A stretch of DNA of 64,000 nucleotides, from assembly GCA_001465015.1 (NCBI GenBank), contig LNEO01000206.1:33088-97087 (forward strand). The letters run 5' to 3'. Below the pieces are notes generated by a model, which saw only the letters and a list, made by a program, of their open reading frames with translations, did no database searches and was not told the origin of the DNA. Source of the stretch: Deltaproteobacteria bacterium Ga0077539 (lineage in GTDB: Bacteria > Myxococcota_A > Polyangia > Polyangiales > Ga0077539). Numbering within the stretch: position 1 is the first letter of the stretch; each line of letters begins with the position of its first letter. This document shows, in pieces, positions 51,069 through 58,116 of the stretch. Made by a program: the position numbers and the translations under genes.

Positions 51069-51103
51069 GCTCGCCAAGGGGCACGCCGAGCGCTGAGCGC
51101 GAC
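51069..51103. repeat. 35-bp direct repeat, right copy
   Basis: Second copy of the PAP2 gene end, still readable in frame as LAKGHAER then stop although no PAP2 gene precedes it. Sequence just before it (encoding LERFVA) also resembles the PAP2 C terminus. It looks like a remnant left when the intervening 1.5-kb block arrived. Confidence 0.85.
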
Positions 51104-51115
51104 GCGACGCTGCGA

Positions 51116-51859
51116 TTACGCTCTGGCGGGGATCACGCCTTCGGCGCGGAGCTGCTCGGTGCGCACCGGTTCGTACACAGGCGGATCGCCGACCCCGAGC
51201 CGCGCGCGCACCTCGCCGACGGGAAGGGCGAGCATCTCTTCCCAGCGTTGCGCCGGGAGGTACGAAGCCTTCAGCCCGCGCAGAAAGCCCTCGAGGACGA
51301 GCTTGCCGTGGCTTCGCGCGAGACCCTTGCTGATGGCCGCTGCGATGATGAGCGCGACGCCCGGGTTGCTCACCTGCGCAAACGAGAACGCCAATAGCGC
51401 GATCTCTCCCGCGACGTCTCCCTTGTAGCCCGTCACCGCGTGCCACAAGTCGTGCGTGTCTCGCATCCGATCGCCGACCCACAAGTGCTCGGGCGGCGCT
51501 TGCTCGAGGCCTTCGCGGAGCTGCCCTTTGTCCGAAGCGTCGACGATCCCTTCGGCGGTGATGCCTTCGCTCTCGAGAAAGCGCAGGTACTCCCGCCCCA
51601 GAGAGCCTTCGGGCATCGCGCGAAGCGCCGCGCGATCTCGCAGGATCGGCAGGATGTTCGGCGCGTCGGCGATGAGCTTCGCCCCGTCGGCCGACTTCGC
51701 GACGCGCTTGTAGATGCGCTCGGTCGTCTTGCCCGAGAGCGCCTCGATCACCGTGAACACCTTCGGAAGATCATCAGGGTCGTCGAGCAACGCGAGGATC
51801 GCGGTGCGGGCTCGTGGGATGTCGTAGCCGTGCTTCTTCAGGGTCGAGTCGATACTCAT
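51116..51859 (-). CDS. Coq4-family protein
   Basis: 247 residues from the ATG at 51859; the open frame further upstream crosses the promoter region. The Coq4 metal site is present: DTHDLWHAVTGYKGDVAGEIALLAF-type arrangement, with His-Asp, a second His four residues later and the distant Glu. ASYLPAQRWEEMLALPVGEVRARLG near the end is also typical. Coq4 proteins support ubiquinone synthesis in other organisms; in Polyangia they occur as stand-alone genes of uncertain role. It is divergent from the TetR gene and probably controlled by it. Confidence 0.82.
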   Translation of the reverse strand: MSIDSTLKKHGYDIPRARTAILALLDDPDDLPKVFTVIEALSGKTTERIYKRVAKSADGAKLIADAPNILPILRDRAALRAMPEGSLGREYLRFLESEGITAEGIVDASDKGQLREGLEQAPPEHLWVGDRMRDTHDLWHAVTGYKGDVAGEIALLAFSFAQVSNPGVALIIAAAISKGLARSHGKLVLEGFLRGLKASYLPAQRWEEMLALPVGEVRARLGVGDPPVYEPVRTEQLRAEGVIPARA

Positions 51860-51903
51860 GGCGCTGGCGCCTCCGATCCGGTGCTCTTGCAACCGACAGC
51901 GTT

Positions 51904-51935
51904 GTTGATAGAGGCTATCGACATCTTTGTCAATA
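51904..51935. promoter_or_regulatory. Operator-like inverted repeats between coq4-like and tetR-type genes
   Basis: TATCGACA (51916-51923) and TGTCAATA (51928-51935) form an imperfect palindrome with a 4-bp centre. An overlapping pair, GTTGATA (51904-51910) and TATCGAC (51916-51922), forms a second one. Both lie in the 142-bp divergent gap, a normal place for a TetR-family operator controlling both genes. Confidence 0.5.
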
Positions 51936-52001
51936 CCGTGGGAGCGGGACGATCTCCCTGTTGTTTCTCTGCGGCTCGCGGCCGGGGTACATGTCTTCGG
52001 G

Positions 52002-52625
52002 ATGACCGCCACGAGCCGCGGAAGGACCGCCGAGGACGCGCGCAACGCGATCCTCGACGCGGCCGAGCAGCGGTTGATCGACTCGGGGCCCGCGAGCATA
52101 CGCCTGCAAGAGGTCGCTGCGGACGTGGGCGTCGGGCACCCGACGGTGCTTCATCACTTCGGCAGTCGCGAGGCGCTCGTCGACGCGGTGGTTCAGCGCG
52201 CGCTCGACAGCGTTCATGGGCAGGTGCTGTCGGCGATCGCCGAGAGCTCGACGGACGACGGTGGGTTCGCGACGCTCTTCGACAAGGTTGCCTCGTGGCT
52301 GAGCGACTCGGGGCGAGGAAGGCTCTTCTATTGGCTCGCGCTCGAGGGGATCGCGGTGCCCGATGACAGCATTCCCCTGCAGCAGATCGTGGCGGCCGCG
52401 CACGACCAGCGGCTGCAGCGCGCGCGCGAGCGCGGCTGCGAAGGGGCCCATCCGCTCCTCGAAGACACGCGCTTCACCGTGGTGCTCACGGTCCTCGCGA
52501 TCACCGCGCAGGGGATCCTCGGGCCGAGGCTGCTCGAGCGCGTCGGCGTCGGCGCGGACGAGCGCGCGCAGAAGCGCTTTCGCGCGTGGCTCGGCGAGAT
52601 GATCCTGCGGCACCTCGATCGCTGA
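52002..52625 (+). CDS. TetR-family transcriptional regulator
   Basis: 207 residues from the ATG at 52002. The N-terminal helix-turn-helix reads AILDAAEQRLIDSG, LQEVAADVGVGHPTVLHHFGSREALVDAVV, the standard TetR pattern. The C-terminal ligand domain is helical and unassigned. It probably represses itself and the divergent Coq4-family gene through the palindromes between them, with release by a small lipophilic ligand; that part is inference from gene arrangement. Confidence 0.88.
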   Translation: MTATSRGRTAEDARNAILDAAEQRLIDSGPASIRLQEVAADVGVGHPTVLHHFGSREALVDAVVQRALDSVHGQVLSAIAESSTDDGGFATLFDKVASWLSDSGRGRLFYWLALEGIAVPDDSIPLQQIVAAAHDQRLQRARERGCEGAHPLLEDTRFTVVLTVLAITAQGILGPRLLERVGVGADERAQKRFRAWLGEMILRHLDR

Positions 52626-52661
52626 GCGCGCGGCGATCGAAGCAGCCCGAGCACCGCTGCG

Positions 52662-53327
52662 CTACAGGGCCGCGCCGATGCGCAGGCCGAGGTTCGCGAC
52701 AGGAAAGGGCGCGACCCTGCCGGACTGGTCGCCTCCGATCAGCACTCCGCCAGCGAGGAAGGGCTCGATGATCGCTCCACGTCGAGTGACGATCGTGGTG
52801 TGCAGGTCGCCGTCGACCTGATGAAGAAACCCCGCGCCGCGATCAGACGCCACGAACGCCGGCGAGTAGCCCCCCCTCACGCCGAGCGCGACGGTCGAAG
52901 AGACCGAGCCGCTGTAGCCTGCGCGGACCGAGGGCTGCACCTGGATCTCCAGGCAACTCCAGCGGGGGCAAGGCGTGTTCATGATCAGATCCAGGCTCGT
53001 GTCGAGCACGAACCCGCCCCACACGTTGCGCACCGTGAACGACAGATTGATTCCGGGGTTGAAGTACGGATTGATCCCCGGCGTCACGCCGTAGCCGAGC
53101 GCCGCGGTCGCGAACAAGACGATGGCGCGCTCGTGGTAGGTCCGCGCGTCGAGCGGCGGCAGCGCTGCGGGGGCGCTCGGCGCGGCGTTGGAGGCAGGGC
53201 CAGGCGCGGGCGAATCCACGGCGGCATTCGCCCGAGGCACCTCGCTGTCGAGCGACTGTGCAATGGCGCTTTGCGCGCAAAGCGTAAGGGCGAACGCGGC
53301 GAGGGTCGCGAGCGAATTCGAGGTCAT
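52662..53327 (-). CDS. Outer-membrane beta-barrel-like protein
   Basis: 221 residues. Signal peptide (MTSNSLATLAAFALTLCAQSAIAQ), an A/P-rich linker, then alternating strands (VLFATAALGYGVTPGINPYF, VWGGFVLDTSLDLIMNTP, VSSTVALGVRGGYSPAF, LRIGAAL). Two Cys residues in PCPRWSC may pair. The size suggests an eight-stranded barrel. No specific family recognised. It converges with the TetR gene and follows the serpin gene on the same strand after 57 bp. Confidence 0.7.
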   Translation of the reverse strand: MTSNSLATLAAFALTLCAQSAIAQSLDSEVPRANAAVDSPAPGPASNAAPSAPAALPPLDARTYHERAIVLFATAALGYGVTPGINPYFNPGINLSFTVRNVWGGFVLDTSLDLIMNTPCPRWSCLEIQVQPSVRAGYSGSVSSTVALGVRGGYSPAFVASDRGAGFLHQVDGDLHTTIVTRRGAIIEPFLAGGVLIGGDQSGRVAPFPVANLGLRIGAAL

Positions 53328-53384
53328 CTCTTTGGGTCCCTTGGTCTCGAGCCGTAGTGAACCGCGACGCGCGGCGCTGCGCGA

Positions 53385-54668
53385 TCAGCCTACACGCGGA
53401 TCGACGACGTGACCGATGAACAGCGGCGCGCCCGTGGGCACGTCGCGGATCACGAACACGAACGGACGATCGACGTCGAACTGGCGAAGCGGCGCGATCG
53501 AGGTCGGGCCGAAGGTGATGCCGGTGGCGGCTGCGGCCTCTGTTCCCTTCTCGTCGACGGCGACGAACGTGCTGTGCACGACGCGCTCGATGCGCATCGG
53601 CGAGCTCGTCGAGATGCCCGAGAAGTCTGCGTCGCTCGAGAACGCCGCGCCCGCGCCCATCTCCGCGAGGCGCGAGGCCAGCTGCGCCTGATGCGTGAAG
53701 CGAAACTTCGGAAGCGACAGCTGCAGCTGCGAGGGCGAGAGCCCCTCGAGCCCACGCGTCACGTCGGTCCATCGCCCCTCTTCGAGCGCTCGTTCGAAGC
53801 TCGCCACGTCACCGCTCGACGGGACGATCACCACCATCGAGAGCGACTCGTTGGCGTACGGGATCTCGATCGCTCGCCATCCGTCAGCCATCGCCGCGCG
53901 GGCGCTGAGCACGCGGTTCATCTTGGGCAGCTGCACCGTGGTGCCGTCGCGCAGCACAAAGGAGCTGGGCCGCGTGTTCGCGGCCTCGAACGCGTTCTTC
54001 CACGGGCCGTAGAAGTACGTCGCGTTGACGAGTACGAGCCTCGTGTCGCGGTGGATGACTCCAGCCCCGAAGAGCTCTGGGATCTTCTCTTCTGTGACCG
54101 CCGAGACCCATGCGTTGATCGCGAGCCGCGACTCCTCTGGGCGCGCCGCGAAGTCGAGCACGCTCAACCCCACGGGAAAGTGCGCCGCCAGCCCATCGAC
54201 GAACGGCTGCTCGAACGTCAGTCCTCGCGGCGCGAACACCGCGTTGGCGCTGCGCAAGATCACGCCGTGGGTCCTGCGCGCCCTCAGCGCCTGATCCACG
54301 GCGTTGTACGCGTCGAGCGCTCGCTCGCCCATCGCCGTCGTTCGAAGCACCGAGCCCAGGCCCTCCGCGGTCGCGCCCCGCGCTCCGAGGTGCGCCATCG
54401 TCAGCGCTGTGTGAATGCTCCAGGGCGAGATCATCGCGTTTCGCTCGGCCGGCAAAGCCGCGGCCCCCAGCGAAAACCCCAGCGAGAGCTGCGCGCGCGT
54501 GAGCTCGCGCTGATCCGCCACGGGAACGTTCGCCGCCGACTCCCGGCTCACCGCGGTCGCGATGCGCTCGCCGGGCGCGACGGGATCCGGCTCGGGCGCG
54601 CACGCCGAGAGTGCGATCACTGTCAAAAGGGTCGTGAGCGCGCGCGTCGATCGACTGTGGTTCTTCAT
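53385..54668 (-). CDS. Serpin (serine protease inhibitor) lipoprotein
   Basis: 427 residues with a type II signal (TLLTVIALSACAPEP), so lipid-anchored outside the cytoplasm. The full serpin fold is recognisable: NAMISPWSIHTALTMAHLGA, NATYFYGPWKNAFEA, KFRFTHQAQLASRLAEMG, and the end RPFVFVIRDVPTGAPLFIGH. The reactive-loop hinge DEKGTEAAAATG (residues about 373-384) has the small residues needed for inhibitory loop insertion. Aligned to alpha-1-antitrypsin by length, the scissile bond would be Thr-Ser in FGPTSIAP. It probably protects the cell from its own or prey proteases. Confidence 0.92.
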   Translation of the reverse strand: MKNHSRSTRALTTLLTVIALSACAPEPDPVAPGERIATAVSRESAANVPVADQRELTRAQLSLGFSLGAAALPAERNAMISPWSIHTALTMAHLGARGATAEGLGSVLRTTAMGERALDAYNAVDQALRARRTHGVILRSANAVFAPRGLTFEQPFVDGLAAHFPVGLSVLDFAARPEESRLAINAWVSAVTEEKIPELFGAGVIHRDTRLVLVNATYFYGPWKNAFEAANTRPSSFVLRDGTTVQLPKMNRVLSARAAMADGWRAIEIPYANESLSMVVIVPSSGDVASFERALEEGRWTDVTRGLEGLSPSQLQLSLPKFRFTHQAQLASRLAEMGAGAAFSSDADFSGISTSSPMRIERVVHSTFVAVDEKGTEAAAATGITFGPTSIAPLRQFDVDRPFVFVIRDVPTGAPLFIGHVVDPRVG

Positions 54669-54762
54669 GGCAGGTCCTCCGTAAGGCTCGATGAGCGCTC
54701 TTCACGCGGAGTGCCATCGCGCTGATAAGCGACGAAAGTCCTGCAAATCAACGGGCCGATCT

Positions 54763-54805
54763 CGCTGACGTCAGCGCCTCGAACCGTGTGCCACTCGCTG
54801 GCACA
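54763..54805. promoter_or_regulatory. Two palindromes upstream of the serpin gene
   Basis: CGCTGACGTCAGCG (54763-54776) is a perfect 14-bp palindrome. TGTGCCA and TGGCACA (54787-54793, 54799-54805) form perfect 7-bp arms around CTCGC. Both lie about 95-140 bp before the serpin ATG, in a 277-bp gap between the serpin gene and the kinase gene stop. They may be operators; alternatively the second is a terminator hairpin for the kinase transcript. Confidence 0.4.
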
Positions 54806-54945
54806 ACGCCTCGTACCCCGACGAACGCGCCATCGATGACAGCGATGTCAGCGATGGCAGCGGTGTCAGGGCGCGGTCTTCGCTCGGTCTTCGCGCTGCG
54901 AGAGCGTTCTGCGCTGCGCTCGGCGAAGAGTCGCGCGCTTCGCTG

Positions 54946-56127
54946 TCAGGTGCTCTCGCCGTCGCGCGCGCGCAGGATCGTCCGCACCGCCTCGTCGAGC
55001 GAAAACGGCTTGCGAAGCAGGCATCGAACGACGCGCGGCGGCAGGTGCTCGACCGTGGGCGCGCCGGTCATGAGCAGCACCGTCGTCGAGGGATACCGGT
55101 CGAGCAGTTCTTCGACGAGCGGAGCGCCGCGGTCCGTCGCGCCAAGGGTCTCGTCGACCAGCGCGACGTCGAACGGTTCGCGCGCGAGGATCAGTCGCGC
55201 GGCGTCGGAGCTGGCCGCGGCGCTCACCGACGCTCCTCGCAGCGAGAGCGCGGTCACGAGCAGCTCGCGGATCGACGGCTCGTCGTCGACCACGAGCACG
55301 CGCAGCCCCGCGGGGAGATCATCCGTTCGGCTGCGACTCGGCGCCGGGGCGCTCACCACCTCGCCGCGGGGCAAGACGAGCGAGATCTCCGATCCTCGGC
55401 CCTCTGTCGAGCGGACCCGAAGGTCGCCGCTCATCGCGTGCGCGAGCGTGCGCGAGACGCTCATGCCGAAGCCGCTGCCCGCCTTGCGCGCACCCTCGGC
55501 GCGCGGGTGGGTCGTGAAGCCTGTCTCCCAGAGGCGCGCCAACGTCGCGTCGCTCATCCCGACGCCGTCGTCGCTGACAACGAACTCGCTCGCGTCGTCG
55601 GTGGCCCTCGCGACGAGCGTGATCACTCCGCGGTCCGGCGTTCGTCGCGGCAACGCCTGAATGGCGTCGAGCGCGTTGAGCACGAGGTTGGTGAGCACCT
55701 GCACCACCCGGTCGGCGTCGCCGAAGGCCTTGGGATCTCCGCTGGACTGCACGATGAGCTTCACGCCGCTCGACTCGCAGCGCGGCCGCAGCAGCGCCGC
55801 GAGCTCTTCGACGATGGCGCTCATGCGCAACGTGGAGCACTGCACCGAGAACCGCAGCGCGGGATCCGCGAGCGCGGTCATCATCGAACGAGCGCGCTCG
55901 ATCGTGCGCTCGATCGTCGCGAGGGCCCGTGTCCGCTCGGCGATATCCGTCGTTCGCCGCGCCACGTCGACCGAGAACAGCGCGCTCGACAGCGCGTTTT
56001 GCACCTCGTGCACGACGATCGCGACCTCGTCTCCGCTGCTGATGGCCCGCTGCTGATGAGATGACACGGACGTGTGATCCTCGGGCGGAGGGCCGTTTTC
56101 GCCGTGCGTGTCGAGCGCTCGACGCAT
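54946..56127 (-). CDS. Hybrid histidine kinase with C-terminal receiver
   Basis: 393 residues from the ATG at 56127. No membrane segment or sensor domain. The phospho-acceptor lies in VVHEVQNALSSALF near residue 40. The HATPase has NLVLNALDAI, VSDDGVGMSD and GSGFGMSVSRTLAHAMSGDL. A receiver follows from about residue 265 (RVLVVDDEPSIRELLV, DVALVDETLG, VLLMTGAP, LLRKPFS). It is a cytoplasmic hybrid kinase that must receive its signal from a partner protein. It is divergent from gatC with a 93-bp gap. Confidence 0.85.
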   Translation of the reverse strand: MRRALDTHGENGPPPEDHTSVSSHQQRAISSGDEVAIVVHEVQNALSSALFSVDVARRTTDIAERTRALATIERTIERARSMMTALADPALRFSVQCSTLRMSAIVEELAALLRPRCESSGVKLIVQSSGDPKAFGDADRVVQVLTNLVLNALDAIQALPRRTPDRGVITLVARATDDASEFVVSDDGVGMSDATLARLWETGFTTHPRAEGARKAGSGFGMSVSRTLAHAMSGDLRVRSTEGRGSEISLVLPRGEVVSAPAPSRSRTDDLPAGLRVLVVDDEPSIRELLVTALSLRGASVSAAASSDAARLILAREPFDVALVDETLGATDRGAPLVEELLDRYPSTTVLLMTGAPTVEHLPPRVVRCLLRKPFSLDEAVRTILRARDGEST

Positions 56128-56220
56128 CTTGTCGTAAGTGTCGTCGATCCGGTGGCACTCGGTCAATGCAGGCGTCGCGAAACAACGGACGCAACCCTCC
56201 GCGTGGTATGGTCGCCGACG

Positions 56221-56532
56221 ATGAGCCGCGACGATCTGCGCGGGATCGATGCCGCGAAAGCTCAGCGAATCGCCGCGCTCGCGGCGATCGAGTTGCTCCC
56301 CGACGAGGCGGCAGCGCTCGATTTGCAGATCGATCGAGTGCTGGCTTGCATCGCCACCCTCGCTGAACTCGACCTCTCGGGCGCGGCTCCGACGACCCAC
56401 GGGAGTGTCGCACACCTTCGTCTCGAGGACGACATCGCCGCTGATTCGCTGGCGAAGCGAGAGGTGCTCGCAGCATCGCCCGAACGGTTCGGTGATTTCG
56501 TCGCCGTCGCTGCCTTCGGAGCAGGACGCTGA
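56221..56532 (+). CDS. gatC: Aspartyl/glutamyl-tRNA amidotransferase subunit C
   Basis: 103 residues. The pattern RIAALAAIELLPDEAAALDLQIDRVLACIATLAELDLSG and the later LRLEDDIAADSLAKREVLAASPERFGDF match GatC (ELDTTGVEP-like turn, RxD motif, APEREGGFF-like end). GatC stabilises the GatA-GatB complex that converts Glu-tRNA(Gln) or Asp-tRNA(Asn) into the amidated forms. gatA follows at once. gatB is not in the window and must be elsewhere. Confidence 0.88.
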   Translation: MSRDDLRGIDAAKAQRIAALAAIELLPDEAAALDLQIDRVLACIATLAELDLSGAAPTTHGSVAHLRLEDDIAADSLAKREVLAASPERFGDFVAVAAFGAGR

Positions 56533-56567
56533 TCGATCGCGCGCGAGCACGGGACGTCGCGCGCCTC

Positions 56568-58052
56568 GTGCGGCGCGGTGAAACGACGGCGGTCGCCGTC
56601 GCTCGGGCGGCGCTCGCGCGCATCGAAGCGCTCGATCACGCGCCAAATGCCCGTGAATCAGGGCTCGGGGCGTTCGTCACCGTCGACGCCGAAGGGGCCC
56701 TTGCGGCGGCGAGCACCGTCGATCGCGCGCTCGCTCGAGCTCGGGGCGACAGAATGTCCGAGCGAGAGATCGAAGAGTTCTTTCCGCTCGCGGGCGTCGT
56801 GGTGGGCGTCAAGGACGCCTTCTGTACGCGGGGGCTTCGTACGACGTGCGGCTCGAGGATGCTCGAGCGCTACGTGCCTCCCTACGACGCGCGCGCGGTC
56901 ACGCTCCTGCGCGCCGCCGGGGCCACCATCGTCGGAAAGTGCAACATGGACGAGTTCGCGATGGGCTCGTCCACGGAGAACAGCGCGTTCTTCGCCGCGA
57001 GAAATCCATGGGATCCGACGCGCGTGCCCGGCGGCTCCTCGGGAGGCAGCGCTGTTGCCGTCGCCGCGGCGATGACCCACGTCGCGATCGGCTCGGACAC
57101 TGGCGGATCCGTTCGGCAACCCGCAGCGCTCACGGGCGTCGTCGGGCTCAAGCCGACGTACGGAAGGATCTCTCGCTACGGACTGGTCGCCTTCGCCAGC
57201 TCGCTGGACGTCGTCGGCCCCATCGCTCGAGACGTGCGCGACGTCGAGCTCGTGTATGCGTCGCTCGCCGGGCGCGACGCGCGGGACGCCACGAGCCTCG
57301 ATCGCCCGGTCGATCGGGCGGACTTCACCGCGCCCGAGCGCGCGCTCAGCCAAACGCGCGTCGGCGTCGCGCGCGAGTATCTCGACGCCGCGAGCCCTTC
57401 GGTGAGAGCCGCGATGCTCGCGGCCCTCGCGCGCTGCGAGCGCGCCGGCGCGACGCTCGTCGAGGTCTCGATGCCCCACACGCGCTTCGCGCTCCCTGCG
57501 TACTGCGTGATCGCCGCCGCAGAGTGCAGCGCGAACCTCGCTCGCTTCGACGGCGTTCGCTACGCCAGGCCCAGCACCGACGCGCTCGACGAAGATGCTC
57601 CGCTCGACGAGCGCGTGCGACGTTGGCGGGCCGCTGGCTTCGGCCCCGAAGTGAAGCGCCGCATCCTCCTGGGGACGTTCGTGCTGTCCGCAGGGCAGCG
57701 AGAGGCGCACTACGAGCGGGCGCAGCGCGCTCGGACGCTCGTCGCGAGAGACTTTGCTGCAGCGTTCGAGGTGGTCGATGTGCTCGCGACCCCGACGACT
57801 CCCACCGTCGCCTGGTCGCTCGGCGCGCGTGTCGATGACCCCCTCGCGATGTACGAGTCGGATCTGTTCACCCTGCCAGCGTCGCTCGCCGCGCTGCCTG
57901 CGCTGAGCCTTCCGTGCGGAGTCGTGCAGGAGAACGGCGTGGCGCTCCCCGTGGGATTGCAGCTCGTCGGCTCGACGCTCGGCGAAAAAACGTTGCTCGA
58001 GCGGGCCTTTGCGATCGAGCAGGTCCTTGTCGGTCCACCATCCGGGCGATGA
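56568..58052 (+). CDS. gatA: Glutamyl-tRNA(Gln) amidotransferase subunit A
   Basis: 494 residues from the GTG at 56568, but the family-like N terminus (LIDRARARDVARLV) extends upstream to a CTG at 56529 that overlaps the gatC stop, so the true start may be there. The amidase Ser-cisSer-Lys triad is visible: VVVGVKDAF (Lys), GGSSGGSA and GSDTGGSVRQPAA (both Ser). KPTYGRISRYGLVAFASSLD and the CNMDEFAMGSSTENSAF region are diagnostic of GatA. It releases ammonia from glutamine for the GatB kinase-transferase. Confidence 0.93.
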   Translation: MRRGETTAVAVARAALARIEALDHAPNARESGLGAFVTVDAEGALAAASTVDRALARARGDRMSEREIEEFFPLAGVVVGVKDAFCTRGLRTTCGSRMLERYVPPYDARAVTLLRAAGATIVGKCNMDEFAMGSSTENSAFFAARNPWDPTRVPGGSSGGSAVAVAAAMTHVAIGSDTGGSVRQPAALTGVVGLKPTYGRISRYGLVAFASSLDVVGPIARDVRDVELVYASLAGRDARDATSLDRPVDRADFTAPERALSQTRVGVAREYLDAASPSVRAAMLAALARCERAGATLVEVSMPHTRFALPAYCVIAAAECSANLARFDGVRYARPSTDALDEDAPLDERVRRWRAAGFGPEVKRRILLGTFVLSAGQREAHYERAQRARTLVARDFAAAFEVVDVLATPTTPTVAWSLGARVDDPLAMYESDLFTLPASLAALPALSLPCGVVQENGVALPVGLQLVGSTLGEKTLLERAFAIEQVLVGPPSGR

Positions 58053-58116
58053 TTTTTCGTCTTTCTTCAGCAGTTCCTTGCGAGCAGGGGTTTCACTGCG
58101 AGACAACTGCGGAGTA

